Source: Rotaria socialis (Eukaryota > Rotifera > Eurotatoria > Philodinida > Philodinidae). Taken from it: a stretch of DNA of 64,000 nt. The stretch lies in the NCBI GenBank assembly GCA_905331475.1, contig CAJNYU010001378.1:41564-105563 (forward strand), written 5' to 3'. Shown in pieces: positions 32,397 to 43,972 of the stretch. The position numbers were made by a program, and so were the translations under genes. The notes below the pieces were generated by a model. It saw only the letters and a list, made by a program, of their open reading frames with translations. It did not search any database and was not told the DNA's origin. The stretch's first letter is position 1, and every line of letters starts with the position of its first letter.

Positions 32397-35118
32397 TTAA
32401 TAGGGTTGATGCATTTTCTTTTTGATGCCTACTTTTGTTTCACGATTGTAAATTTTTGGAGGATCACAATCACATTGAACTTGATGTATTACCGATCTGG
32501 ATTGTGGTTTCATCGATTGATTTAACACAGATTGTAACTTGTTTGGATAAGAGAAGCACAATTTAATATTTAATTTTCCTAATCTTCGTTCGAGTAGTTC
32601 AATTCCTGGAACATACGGTAAGTTTATCTTGTATTTAAATTCTTTGTTGTATGGTGTTGATGAAGTTTTGGTTGTTGATGTTTCACAAGTGTTACAGTCA
32701 TATGTTTACATTCCTTGACTCACTTCTTTCTTCACAATGTATTTATTCAACTCGTATTCCTTGATGCTTTATTCTCTTTTATATAATATCCTCTCTTCTC
32801 TCGCTTAACGTTATCTCTTTTGATTCTTAATGAAAAGAACATCGAGAAAGGAACAGGGATACTCTAATAACAAGCTTCTTTAATATAGTTTTTCTATTAT
32901 GTTAATTGGATAATCGGAGTTAATTAACATTCTTCGTAATGTGCTAAGATCCCATGGTGGAAAAACCGGAGTAAAATTGACGGTTTACCGCCGGTATTTT
33001 TCGATTAACCGGTTCGCTGAACGTTTATAAAAAATTGTTGCTAAAAGTCATTGATCGGGCTATTTTAGGCATCTTTTTTTCCTATATGATGACGGTAAAA
33101 AAAGGGTACCGGAAAAACTAGCGGTTAACCGCGGTATTACCGCTCCGGTTACCGGCTCCCATTTCATGCAAATTTACCGCTTTTCTAAAATTACCGCGGT
33201 TTACCGCAAAAATTGAAGCGGTATTCGCGACATGGGATCTTCTTGTTGTTCTTTAGGATCGCTTGTTGTTTTAATGATTCTTTGGGTCATATTTTTGACT
33301 ATATTTGTTGTTACAGATTTGTTGTGACTGAAACGATAATTTAGAAGACGATCAGCTACTGTTTCTTTTCTAAACCATCTTATTTTTTTTCTTGTTTGTT
33401 GTTAATTGTTTCTTTGGTTATTGTTGTGTCTAGGAAGTTAATTTTATTATTCTTTTCATATTCATACGTGAAGCGTATCGTTCCTTTTATATTGTTTAGA
33501 TAATTAACATATTGCTTTAAGTGTTCTTCTTCCATGGTTGTTATAATTAAAATGTCGTCCACGTAACACTATAATTTCGAAGGTGTGTTGATCTGCTGCA
33601 GGTGTTCTTTTGAATAGTGATCCATATAAATGTCGACGATTAGAGGACTTAGCGTGTTGCCCATCGGTAGTCCGTATTTTTGATTATAAAATTTGTTGTT
33701 GAACTGAAGATAATTATTCTTCAGTGATAGTAATAGTAGATTTTTAATATCTGTTTTTGTTAATTTAAGATTTTCTAGTTTTTTTTGATTGAACTAATTT
33801 TTCCATAGTAATGCCTACTGCTTTTTGAACTGGTATGTTGGTGTATAAATCACATATATCAAGGTTTGCGAATCATCCGTTTTCTGTAATCGATTTTTCA
33901 CTTATTTCTTCTACAAATTTCAATATATTTATTACTGTTCCTGCTATTGTTGATCGTAATTCTTTTATAATTTGAAATACAAATCGTGAGATTGATGATA
34001 ATATTGTGTCTCGACTGCAGGTAACAATTCTCATCGGGTGATTTGCTTTGTGCAACATTGGCTGTCCACGTATTGTAGATAGATCATCAATGCCAGTTAA
34101 TTGATATTTCTGTGCTGTATTAATTTTCTCTTGTTGATGTAATTTTGTTATGTACTTAATTTAGTTTTTAATTTCTCAGTAGGATCTTTCATGAGTTTTT
34201 CATACACCTCTTTATCATTGAGTTTTTCTTCGACTTTATCAAAATATTCTGATTTTGCCCATGATTACAATTTTTCTGCCTTTATCTGCTTGTATTATAA
34301 CTATTTGGTTCATTGATGTAATTTCATTTAATACTTTGATTTCTTCTTTTACCATATTATTTTTTTTTTCGTTTTTTCCATGTATTGATGAATGCTGTTA
34401 TTTGTGATATTGCTGCTTTCTTAACTATTTGTGGCGTTGAATTTAATGATGTTTCACAGTTTGTAATTGTAGTTTTGGCGTTGATACTATTCTGAGTTGG
34501 AACAAATTCAAGTCCTTTTGATAGAACTGCTAAATATTTTTCATTTAATTTTGCTTTTGATATATTAACTACATTATCTGTATTTGTTTTTACCGTTGTT
34601 AAATTATTATGTTCTTCTATATCATTAGGTATTTGTTGTTGTTGCTTCTCCTGTTTTTTCTGTTCTTCTTGCAGACTTTTAATTTTCTTTGACTGATTTT
34701 TAATTAAGTGTTTTTTAAATTTTCCATCGTATTTGTGCATCCAATTTATAGTATTTTGAACTTGTATGTTTGATGTTGCGTTCTTTAAATAACATGCTAT
34801 GATAGATTCTTGTGTCTTGATTTCGATCAGAATGATTTTTAATTGTTTTTGTTGGTGTTGTAGAGTATTGTTTCTTAATTTATGTATGGTTTCATTTAAT
34901 ATGTTTTGGTTTTTGGTTGATTTTGTTTCATCCTTCAGTTTCTATCCATTTGGAATGAGGTTCAGTTGTTTACAATTTTGTAGGAATATTACGTGTTGTT
35001 TTAGTTTTATTTTATTTTTATAAAGTTTTTGTAGGTTGTTCGTGATAGTATACAATCTCTCGCCGTAGCGGTTTTTGAATTCTTGCTTTTTAAGAAAGGT
35101 TGATAATTCTGTATTCAT
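32397..35118 (-). mobile_element. Penelope-like retroelement, degenerate, interrupted by a MITE
   Basis: Minus strand from ATG 35118. Order: basic, Gln/Lys-rich N-terminal region (MNTELSTFLKKQEFKNRYGE, one TAG after about 60 codons); reverse transcriptase core with HKANHPMRIV, DLYTNIPVQKAVG, YGLPMGNTLSPLIVDIYMDH and the catalytic YVDDILII motif (near 33545-33570); then after the inserted MITE at 32946-33241 the linker LPYVPGIELLERRLG and SVIHQVQCDC..IYNRET, which corresponds to the start of a GIY-YIG endonuclease (usual form YIGET). The frame is broken by several stops and shifts, and the endonuclease stops at 32397. The GIY-YIG remnant points to endonuclease-bearing Penelope types rather than bdelloid Athena. 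Not active as it stands. Confidence 0.8.
32946..33241. mobile_element. Palindrome-ended MITE nested in the retroelement
   Basis: 296 bp bounded by AAGATCCCATG and CATGGGATCTT. Inner sequence is packed with CGGTTTACCG, GCGGTAACCGG-like motifs in both orientations. Retroelement reading resumes on both sides (..SDPKEQQ on one side, STLRRMLINSD on the other), so it is an insertion into the Penelope-like copy. No clear target duplication seen. Confidence 0.7.
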
Positions 35119-35725
35119 TTTAATATTCTCTTCCTACTTTATTAATATTTATTTATTTAATTTTAATATGACGTTTCGTTGTAGTTTACAACTTCATCAG
35201 ACATGACTCTATGTACAATTTTTACAATTGAAATTATAATTTAAGATCATACAGTTAAATATCTACATTGTGTAAGGGATACAACAAATGTAAAAGGTGT
35301 AACAATTAGACTAGTTCGTTTTGTTTTTTCTTTCTTCGTTGATCTTCTTTACATTTTGTTTAATAGTGATATGGAAATGAACTATCAAACCAGAACAATG
35401 CTACTACCGTCTTGTTCCGTATCACTATTGAACAAAATGTAAAGAAGATCAAAGAACAAAGAACAAAGAAAATGAACTAGTCTAATTTTCGCACCTTTTA
35501 CATTTGTTGTATCCCTTACACAATGTAGATATTTAATTGTATGATCTTAAATTGTAATTTCAATTGTAAAAATTGTACATAGAATCATGTCTGATGAAGT
35601 TGTAAACTACAACGAAGCGTCACATTAAAATTAAATAAAAAAATATTAATAAAGTAGGAAGAAAATATTAAAATGAATACAAAATTATCAATCTTCCTTA
35701 AAAGCAAGAATATCAAAACTATTGT
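35066..35725. repeat. Large inverted repeat, head-to-head Penelope 5' ends
   Basis: Arms of about 310 bp (35066-35374 and 35416-35725) around a 41-bp spacer. The left arm carries the start codon of the minus-strand retroelement (35118); the right arm carries the equivalent plus-strand start (ATG 35673, MNTKLSIFLKSKN). Shared non-coding sequence includes GATCATACAGTTAAATATC-like and ACATTTTGTT..ATAGTGATA. The arms differ at scattered bases. Inverted or tandem partial copies are characteristic of Penelope-like elements. Confidence 0.85.
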
Positions 35726-35760
35726 TTCTCTATTTATTCAAACTTCAAATAAAGTTGTTG
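35673..35760 (+). pseudogene. 5'-fragment of a second Penelope-like copy
   Basis: Plus-strand copy of the retroelement N-terminus; similarity to the first copy runs out by about 35725 and no reverse transcriptase follows before the serpin. Confidence 0.6.
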
Positions 35761-36081
35761 ATGGTATTTGCATGATAACTGTATCTATGCATCGACATTA
35801 CAACTCATAGAACTGATAATAAATACAGTGTCCTCATCTATCAATTGTTTTCTCTTTTGTTAGTATCCTTTTTTCTATACTATAAGCCTATCTTACCATC
35901 CTCTGTCTCCCTCTTGCTCGGCAGACTATTATGAGAAGTTTGGCAGTGTATATTGAGATAAAAAAAAGTAAAGAGTGGAAACAACCGCATTCACTTTCTC
36001 CTTGCATAGTGCTAACATTATCATTGATTGTCTGCTTCTATATACGTCGTTGTCGCAATGCTTCTTGAGACATTTCTACCG

Positions 36082-37474
36082 ATGCCTCGTCTTATACTTG
36101 TGATCGCTTTGCTACTCTCAAATGTTGAAAGTAAACTAACAGCTGTATCAAAGAAAAGTATTGAAGACTTCCACTTGAATCTATACAAGAGTATAGTCGC
36201 CACCAAACCAGACGACAATATATTTTTTTCACCATACTCAATCAGTCTCGCTCTTGCTATGATTACCGGAGGTGCACAAGGCAAAACAGAGAAAGAACTT
36301 CTACATCTTCTACAAATTCCATCCCGTAACCAATTAGATGCATTAGTTAAACAGCTTATGAGCATTACCCGTCTACCTGAAATCAAGTTGGCCAATCGAT
36401 TGTATCCAGATAAGAAATTTCAGATTTTACCTGCCTTCAAACGACGATTGGAAAAGCTGCATAACATTACTCTAGTATCTGTTGATCTTAATGCAAAAAA
36501 TGTCACGCCTGTTATCAATGGAATCAACACATGGGTATCTAATCAAACAGGCGGTTATATCAAGAAGGCACTAGACAAAAAAGATCTAGTTGGAAATACA
36601 TCGCCCGCAGTGAATGCTCTTCTGATAATCAATTGTCTGTTATTTGATGGTACATTTCTTTTTTTCTCACATATGTTTTCACTAGATTATTTTTTTTCAG
36701 CAACATGGCAAGTTGAATTTCAAGGACAAAACACCCTAGATGGTAACACATTCTATCCTGATATTGGTCCACCACTAGAGAAAAAACTCACCTTAATGAG
36801 GAAAATGGTTTATTTCCTTACGTTGATTTAACATCGAAAATTGGCGCTAAAATGATTCATTTACCATTTGCAAATAAGGATCTCACCTTTACTATTATTC
36901 TACCAAATAAAAACATTAAATTGTCTCAAGTTGAATCAAATCTCACTCCAGCATTACTCAATTCTCCGACTACTACTAATCAGAACATATTTCTTTCGAT
37001 ACCAAAATGGAAATTTGAATTTGAAAGTCAACTAGAAAATATATTAAAAACGAAAATGAAACTCAACGATATATTCGATCAAAACAAAGCCAACGTGAAA
37101 GGATTATCAATGGAGAAAAATATATTTCTATCCAACTTGATTCACAAGTATATTCATTTATTAAATTGAATCTAATCAATATTTCGACTATTCTAGAACT
37201 TATATTATTGTCGATGAGAAAGGTGTACGAGCTGGTGAGTACAATTTTCTATTTCTTGTTTTTCTTGGATAACTTACGTTCCTTATGGATAGCGGCTACG
37301 TCTATTGCACGAATCATGTTAACGACTAGTACACGACCGGATGTCAATTTTCTTTGTAATAAACCATTTATCTATGCTATTCGATACAAACAGACGACGT
37401 TGTTTATGGGACGGTATGTCAAAGTAATTGACACGAGCAATATGCCACCAATTATGGACGACAAACGTGGATAA
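36082..37474 (+). CDS. Secreted serpin (serine protease inhibitor), one frameshift
   Basis: Exons 36082-36649, 36701-37147, 37197-37234, 37293-37474; introns of 51, 49 and 58 bp. Signal peptide MPRLILVIALLLSNVES (an ATG at 36058 would add eight residues). Serpin landmarks in order: NIFFSPYSISLALAMITGGA, KLANRLYPDK, NTWVSNQTGGYIKK, the F-x-x-A-TW-Q-V-F region across the first intron junction, IHLPFANKDLTFTIILPN, then the hinge VDEKGVRAAAATS and C-terminal PFIYAIRY..TTLFMGR. The P12-P9 positions are all Ala, as in inhibitory serpins; P14 is Val. Counting 17 from the hinge Glu puts P1-P1' at about Leu-Thr, suggesting chymotrypsin-like targets (inference). A one-base frameshift near 36800 (between KLTLM and ENGLFPY) breaks the frame; either a base error or a recent inactivation. 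Confidence 0.85.
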
Positions 37475-37874
37475 CATGAGACTTTTGAGTACTATTGATA
37501 ATATTTTCACATTGCTTGAATTAATAAAAAGACAAACTATGACTAGGATTAATCGAGGTCTTGAAACTAGTACATTTTGTTCAATGAGGACTGATAATAA
37601 TTAAGTAGTCGTGCAAAAAAAAATCAGACTGATAGGAACATAATGCGACTCTCACCGCCTAAAAAGACACGTGAGGGTAGCAGAGCGCGGGCAAAAGTAT
37701 TTTCTCCTATACTTTTCGTACGTTTTCAAGTAAAAGTAAATATTTTCAAGTGCAAGTAAAATATTTTGACTTGCTGTACTTGTAGTCGTTCTAGCTCTGG
37801 ATGGTCGGTATGGCATATATACGAGACGAAAAACGAATCCTACACCTACACCCTCACTCTTTACTTCAATTTTA
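37475..37874. other. Serpin 3' flank with half telomere-like motif
   Basis: AATAAA near 37523 is a plausible polyadenylation signal. CCTACACCTACACCCTC at 37840-37857 is a single arm of the hairpin family, with at most a very degenerate partner (GGATGGTCGGTATGG, 37798-37812). Confidence 0.5.
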
Positions 37875-38363
37875 ATAAATAAATGAATGTAGAGTTATTC
37901 TAACGCAAAATATTTTATTTCTAACATTTTATGGGAATTTTCGATCTTAAACGATCATTTTCAATCTCATTAAGTAAAGATTCATACATGAATTATACGA
38001 AAATAGTTATAAAGGTTGATGAAATAATATTTTTATTTATTTATGATGATTATAATGCATTAAACTCATTCTCATTTCATTGAGTTATCTATTGATCTAT
38101 CTTAAATTACCATTGATTTATGATTGAAAATCAAGGTTAGGGTGTTCACGTTTATGCAGTTTTCGTTTATGATGTTAAAAACAAGTACACATAGTTAATA
38201 AATATATCATTGCCTGTAGTTTTTTGCGTTTTTTGTCATATTTTTGTCTTGTTAACATCTGATTATGCAGTTTTGTTTGTAAGGTTGAAAATGATCGAAA
38301 ATTTCCATAAATGTTAGTAATAAAAGATTTTGTATTAAAATAACTCTACATTCATTTATTTAT
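37875..38363. mobile_element. TA-flanked MITE
   Basis: 489 bp with about 85-bp terminal inverted repeats: ATAAATAAATGAATGTAGAG at the left and its complement CTCTACATTCATTTATTTAT at the right, continuing inward through AACATTTTATGG and TTTTCGATC. TA on each side (37873-37874 and 38364-38365) would be a Tc1/mariner-type target duplication. No coding capacity. Confidence 0.7.
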
Positions 38364-38365
38364 TA

Positions 38366-41120
38366 GAATCATTAAGTATTACAGAAATTGTTATAAGATT
38401 TCATTTTTGGAATTACTAAAGTATGATGAGATTACTACGCATGGGACATCTTATGATTCTTATATATTTTAAGTTTCAAATTATACTTATAAGGTTATCT
38501 CTCTCACAAGACGAAGAAATATATATAATTATATGTAGCAAAATATGAAACATTAAATTCAATATCCAATTATCATAATTATATTTTAAATTGTTAATTA
38601 TGAATCGAGACCAACGACAATATTTAACTCGACGACATCACAAAAGCAATAACAAAAAACATGTTGAAATGCTCAATTTGAAACACTCAAACTTTATCAT
38701 TGTTTTTAATCTATCTTGAGTGTCACTTTTCGCTAGTTATTTTTCTTTTTCTTTGTTTTATATATACTGGATTTTTTTTATAATGCAGAGTCCTGAATAG
38801 CGTTCTAATATTTCAATAAAATGAACATGTAACGTGCCAGCGAAATTTATATTCGACGAATAGTCGATTGCCGAATAAGCAAGAGCTGAGACTAGCAGAT
38901 TGATTTATCTTTTCGTTAAAGAATAGATCGATCTGTTTTCGAATTGATTTAAAATCCCAAGTTTTTCATGAAAAACTCATAAGTAATCTTCTTGGTCCAG
39001 CAATTTTAATTTTTAGAGAAACTTAGTATAATGTGTCAGATACAAATTCTGCCCAAGCAGACAATAAAAAGCCTGCGATGGGTGCGACGAGTGGTCGAAA
39101 ATATAAAGTATATCATTGTTGTTCGTTCTGTTTCGATTTCGAGCCCCTCAACAACCATCGAATTCCAAGGACTCGAAAAAATTCAAAAATATTTAGTTTA
39201 TTCAATGAAATTGAAAGAATGATTTTTGTTGAACCTTTAATTTAATAATTCTCTAAAATTCGTTTAATATTAAACAATCAAAAATGATATGCACGACTCC
39301 TATAGAAAATGCTATTCATCAACAATAAATTCAGAACGAATATTGTGTTAGGAATCTCTGATAAAATATATAAAAATATTAATTTTACATTCTGTCACGA
39401 AATTAAATTATTTGTTAAATGAGCTACTTATACGACATTTGAAACTTGAAGAAAAGCTGATTTATTAGTTAGACGCATCTCAAATGAATATTTTTTCCAT
39501 TTTAACCTTTTCTGTAATATTCGAAAATTTCGCGTAAATATTCAAATGTTCGAAGTACTATTATTCTTAATATCGAAAAGGCAATTTTCATCGAAGAAAC
39601 ATAGTTCATATTTATTTTAGATGTTCAACGACTATTCAACGTAAGTACTCATGTTCTAATCTTCTCCTCGGCATTTACTCGATAGATTTCGACGACTCTT
39701 AAATGAGACATTTATGTGTGAAAATTCGTTTTAATTTTGATCCCATCGGGGGGAGTAATTCTACTAATCGAAAACTCCATGTATTACTAACCCATCGCCG
39801 ACCCCTTGATCCATCAGAAAATGGGAATCCGAGCAGTACGTTTTAGATTTCGATGGAAACGACAACCTCCAATCGAGTGGTCGAAATACTAATCGGATGA
39901 CCGCTTGAGTGTTATTTCAGATAATGTCCTTAGAAATAAAACTATTTTTTGTTATGCAAAAGAAAATGACGATAATCACGATAGTACTTTATTTGTCCTT
40001 AAAAGTATTTCCATCGCTTCGCCAGTAAAGTGTACGTGTAGTGCGCGTGAAGTGTGAGTGATACATGCGTGAATATAAGACCAGAGTGTAACTGAAATAC
40101 CGCTAAATTGCGATAGTGTACGTCCTTTACTTTACTTCGGAATATGGACTCTCGCTTCTCTCCCTGATGTAACTGCAGTGCGGTTAGCGAACAGCAAGGG
40201 TGATTGCTCCTAACTACAGAAGAAACGAAAAATGTTTGTGGGCGCACATATGTGCATCACCTTTTCATCTATCAATTACTCATTAATAAAAGTACAAACT
40301 AGAAGGACATTCGTCGAGTAAAACATCAAAGATATTTCTTAATGCTCGTCCTTATGACGTAGACACTCCGAAAAAACGTCTTTTTTCGATGATGAAGCGT
40401 ATAAAAGCTCGATGTATTTCACATTCTTTGATGAAATGGGTCATTTGAATCTATGACTCTGAAAAATATTATTTTTATCTTTTACTTTTACATCTTTCAA
40501 CTCGATATTAAGCTATGACCAATGATGTTGAATCGATTTTTGAAGATTTCGATTTTACTTACATATTTCAGAAGTACAACAGTTAGTGAGTATTTTATCA
40601 CCAGCCGCACCTCGACATCGAGTGTGAGAGCGTGAGCTAAAATAATTATCAGCTGTAGATATCATACAGTTGCAAGAACCATGTGGCTACAACATAGTAC
40701 AAGCAATTCAAAATTACAGTGCATTTGGAAATATGGAAAGCCTGATATCAGTATTGCGAGATGTTACCAAATTATACGAGAAAACAATTCATTACGATTT
40801 ACCTGTAGTACAGATTTTCATATTGACCTATGGAATTGTGTAAAATCTTACCTAGTTCTCATCCAATCTTGTAGACATATGTAAGAGCATATAGTGAGCT
40901 TCCATAGCATTTTTAAATAACCGTACATCTGATCTTATAGGGAGATTCTTGGATCTCATTATTTTTCACAATCAAGTTTCCATAAAGCTTTACCGAGCAC
41001 TTCAGAATAGGTAACCTTAAGACAGATACTTGACGTTGTAAATTAGTAACTTGTACATATAAACAGTAGAGAAATATTCATACAGTTTAGATTTTAGTTC
41101 TAGAAAATAGTTCGACATCA
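38366..41120. other. Intergenic, mostly featureless
   Basis: AT-rich. A short frame at 39036-39242 (containing KPAMGATSGRKYKVYHCC, then FCFDFEPLNNHRIPRTRKN) has protein-like composition and two Cys clusters and might be an isolated or decayed exon, but I cannot name it or find a start. The remainder shows chance frames only. Confidence 0.35.
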
Positions 41121-42200
41121 ATGGGGTGTTGCTATAGCCTATCCGCACCCAATATTTCACTACGATTAACTGAAAACGACAAGATTATGGTTCGAACTGG
41201 TGATACGATTTCGGGTATAATCGAATTTTTCAACAGTGATCCTACGGAATTGGCATGTAATAGTCTAAAGGCTGAATTTGTTGGCTATTGTATTGTTTTT
41301 CTAACAAATGATGAAAGTTTTGGTACTACAATAAAACCATGCAAATTACCTTTTTTCAGCATATCGCTCTTTCCGAACTCAACCGATGAACAACAACAAC
41401 AACAACAACTTACTTTTCCTCCTGGAAAAAACAGTTGGCCGTTTAGTTTCTCCCTTCCTGAATTTCTGCCACCTTCAGCTACTCAACTCAAATCTTATTC
41501 TCAATTCATTGAATACTCTATTGATTTTGAAATCATGTGTCCACGATTGTGTCGACGTAACACTGAAAAAACTTTTGTCATTCCAGCCCAGAATTCTTTG
41601 CGAACAGTAGCTGATAGACAAGTTCAAGATCAAAAGGAGAATCAAAGCGTTGTTAGTCTACGCGGTTATCTCGAAAATAATGTTGTCGTCACCGGAACAA
41701 CCTTTACAATTCACTTTGAAATCGACAATCCGAATGGATCTACCATCAATGAAATATCAACTTATTTAGTTCAGAATCGACAGTTTGCTAATTCTCCGAA
41801 GGAACAGTTTATCATAAGTGAGCAGAAAATCAAGGACCCTCAACGACTTCAAAAGAATCAAGTGAAAGACAAAATCGATTTTATTGTGTCAACAACGCTT
41901 CCAGCTACGTGTTCATATCATCCTCCTTCTTGGCTTCCAGCACAACATATTGATATAGATTACTATGTTCTTATTCAACTTCATATGAACAGATCAATCG
42001 AGGATATTGTACTTGAGCTTCCAGTGATTGTCAGTGCTGTAACTGAACCAACAATTGATATTCCACCCAGTTATGAATCTATTTTCTCAACTGCACAGGG
42101 AATCTCTACTACTACTAGTAGTAGTAGTAGTAGTAGTAGCAGTAGTAGTAGCAGTAGTAGTAGCAGTAGTAGTAGTAGTTTGAATGGCACTGAAGAATAG
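41121..42200 (+). CDS. Arrestin-domain-containing (ARRDC-like) adaptor
   Basis: Intronless, 359 residues. Starts MGCCYS, so N-myristoylation at Gly2 with palmitoylation at Cys3/Cys4 is plausible and would place it at membranes. Arrestin N-domain about residues 9-155 (ISLRLTENDKIMVRTGDTIS, a strand-rich fold ending FEIMCPRLCR), with a Gln run at 91-96; arrestin C-domain about 175-310 (VSLRGYLENNVVVTGTTFTI, LPATCSYHPPSWLPAQHIDI, YYVLIQL). A PPSY motif at about 317-320 fits the PPxY sites that bind WW domains of NEDD4-type ubiquitin ligases in alpha-arrestins. The tail is a run of over 20 Ser encoded by AGT/AGC repeats (about 42113-42180). Likely an alpha-arrestin linking receptors to ubiquitination and endocytosis. 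A telomere-like hairpin follows 273 bp after the stop. Confidence 0.8.
   Translation: MGCCYSLSAPNISLRLTENDKIMVRTGDTISGIIEFFNSDPTELACNSLKAEFVGYCIVFLTNDESFGTTIKPCKLPFFSISLFPNSTDEQQQQQQLTFPPGKNSWPFSFSLPEFLPPSATQLKSYSQFIEYSIDFEIMCPRLCRRNTEKTFVIPAQNSLRTVADRQVQDQKENQSVVSLRGYLENNVVVTGTTFTIHFEIDNPNGSTINEISTYLVQNRQFANSPKEQFIISEQKIKDPQRLQKNQVKDKIDFIVSTTLPATCSYHPPSWLPAQHIDIDYYVLIQLHMNRSIEDIVLELPVIVSAVTEPTIDIPPSYESIFSTAQGISTTTSSSSSSSSSSSSSSSSSSSSSLNGTEE
42113..42180 (+). repeat. AGT/AGC trinucleotide microsatellite coding poly-Ser
   Basis: Interrupted (AGT)n tract in the last codons of the arrestin-like gene; length variation would change only the Ser run. Confidence 0.9.
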
Positions 42201-42472
42201 ACGTTTATATGCATTTATCTCTCATTCTAGGCACTAAATAATACTATTAATAGTATGGAAGCATCTATGATACTTAACTTTTATTTTTGTTCTATTTGTA
42301 ATAAATTGATGAACCCTAGAAAACAGGATTATAGAGAGCTACGTCAAAATTAAGAATGATGAAGGAAATTGGAATCGATTATACTGAAGAATTTTCATTG
42401 AATACCTTTTCGTTAACAATAAATTATAAAGGACGAGAGACATTTTCGGGGCGATTTGAGCCAATTATTGAC

Positions 42473-42543
42473 AGGGTGTGGGTGTGCATATGGACATGCA
42501 TAAAATGTGTTAAGTATATACCCACACCCACACCCACACCCTA
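42473..42543. repeat. Telomere-like hairpin element
   Basis: CAGGGTGTGGGTGTGC faces CCCACACCCACACCCACACC, the longest C-rich arm of the family. Between the arms is a further inner palindrome (CATATGGACATG). Lies between the arrestin-like gene and a 1.4-kb gene-free stretch. Confidence 0.75.
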
Positions 42544-43658
42544 TCTGGGTGAACATGGATAACATACTGTCTGATATAGATAATAGCCAGCACTGCAACT
42601 TTCAGCAGAAGCTATTAAAAAGAACAATGGCAATACTTGAATAACGAAATTCAGTTTCAGTTTTATAAATTCGTTATAAAATGTTTTCGATGATTTATTT
42701 CGTTGAAAATGTATGCAACCAGAGAAAATGTATTTATATGATGCATTAAATGCAAGATGAATAAGATTCATTCACACAAGGAAGTGTTTCTTGAAAAGAA
42801 ATCATTATTCATTCGAAGAAAGACATTTTCTTTTCATCATAAAACGATTTCAAGATGACATGACGCATATAATTACATCAGTCATTTCAAACAGAAACTG
42901 CATATATTGAATGAATAATTCCGTACATAATACAAAAAGTAAAGTATATATGCATAAGGAGGTCAATTAAATTCCGTTTCGTGAATTGCATTCAACAGCG
43001 AGAAGTAAGAAAAAATAATCGCACAGGGATAACTGAATTCCATAATCGATCGGAATTCCTGAAAATCCTAGGAATTGGTAGGTAGTGGCTACCAGAATTG
43101 TGTTTGTAGTGATTGACAGAATAGGATGTATTCTCTCAATAAACCAAAATCGAAAATAGTGTGATGATCATTTTGATAAACATAAAAATGTACTTGCTAG
43201 CGGGTTCAAAGAAACGTTTTCAGAATGTGTCGCACAAAATGTGTTGTACCATCCCTGGAGATAGTATGTCCCCAACGAGCACCTAGTGTCGCGCAATTTA
43301 TCGCAAATCCTGATACGTGCGACACATTTCAACTTACGTTAGTATTATAATTAGAGAAAGTCATTCTACTAACGACAAATATGGGTCTTTTTCGTAGACC
43401 GCTAATATCTCTGGAACTGTATGAGTGAAAGAAGATCAATTTATACCGTTTGAAAGTAGGAGACTTCAATGATCACGCATGTATAAATCTACTTTCATTC
43501 AAGTGTAAATTGTTCATGAATGAAATAGAGCAAGAGAAGTGAATTTTTTCTATCATCATTATAGATAATGACTCTAATAGTTGTAATTACTACCGGATAG
43601 ACAAATCATGGATGATTTATTAAGTGTTTTCTTCTCTTGAGTTTTAGATATTGGTACA
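42544..43658. other. Intergenic, no gene supported
   Basis: AT-rich, chance frames only. Confidence 0.4.
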
Positions 43659-43686
43659 GGGGGGGGGGGGGGGTTTNNNNNNNNNN

Positions 43687-43753
<67 letters not shown>

Positions 43754-43820
43754 CCCCCCCCCCGTTCCTGTACTTCCAGGCTGTGTTAAAGGTTTCTAGA
43801 CAAGCCTTCAACACAGCCCA
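43659..43820. repeat. Poly-G / 10-N gap / poly-C tract and adjacent hairpin
   Basis: A run of G (43659-43673), a 10-base gap (43677-43686) and about 76 bases of almost pure C (43687-43763, one G). Opposite homopolymers either side of a short gap suggest that one G/C homopolymer was sequenced from both ends and joined artificially. Directly after it, GGCTGTGTTAAAGG (43780) and CCTTCAACACAGCC (43805) form a natural hairpin. Confidence 0.7.
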
Positions 43821-43972
43821 AACGTACATAAAGTACGACTAAGTGCAGACAGTCTCACTTTCCCCCCTGTATATGACACTATTTAAGTAAGCCTATTCAC
43901 GGCGGTTTCGAAATTTAATTATCAAAAGTCAAATAGATAAGCAGCCAATGAAACTCGATTCGATGCACATCT

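Noticed and set aside
43644..43842. Poly-Gly and poly-Pro frames across the homopolymer
   Set aside because: Artefact of translating G/C runs and a gap.
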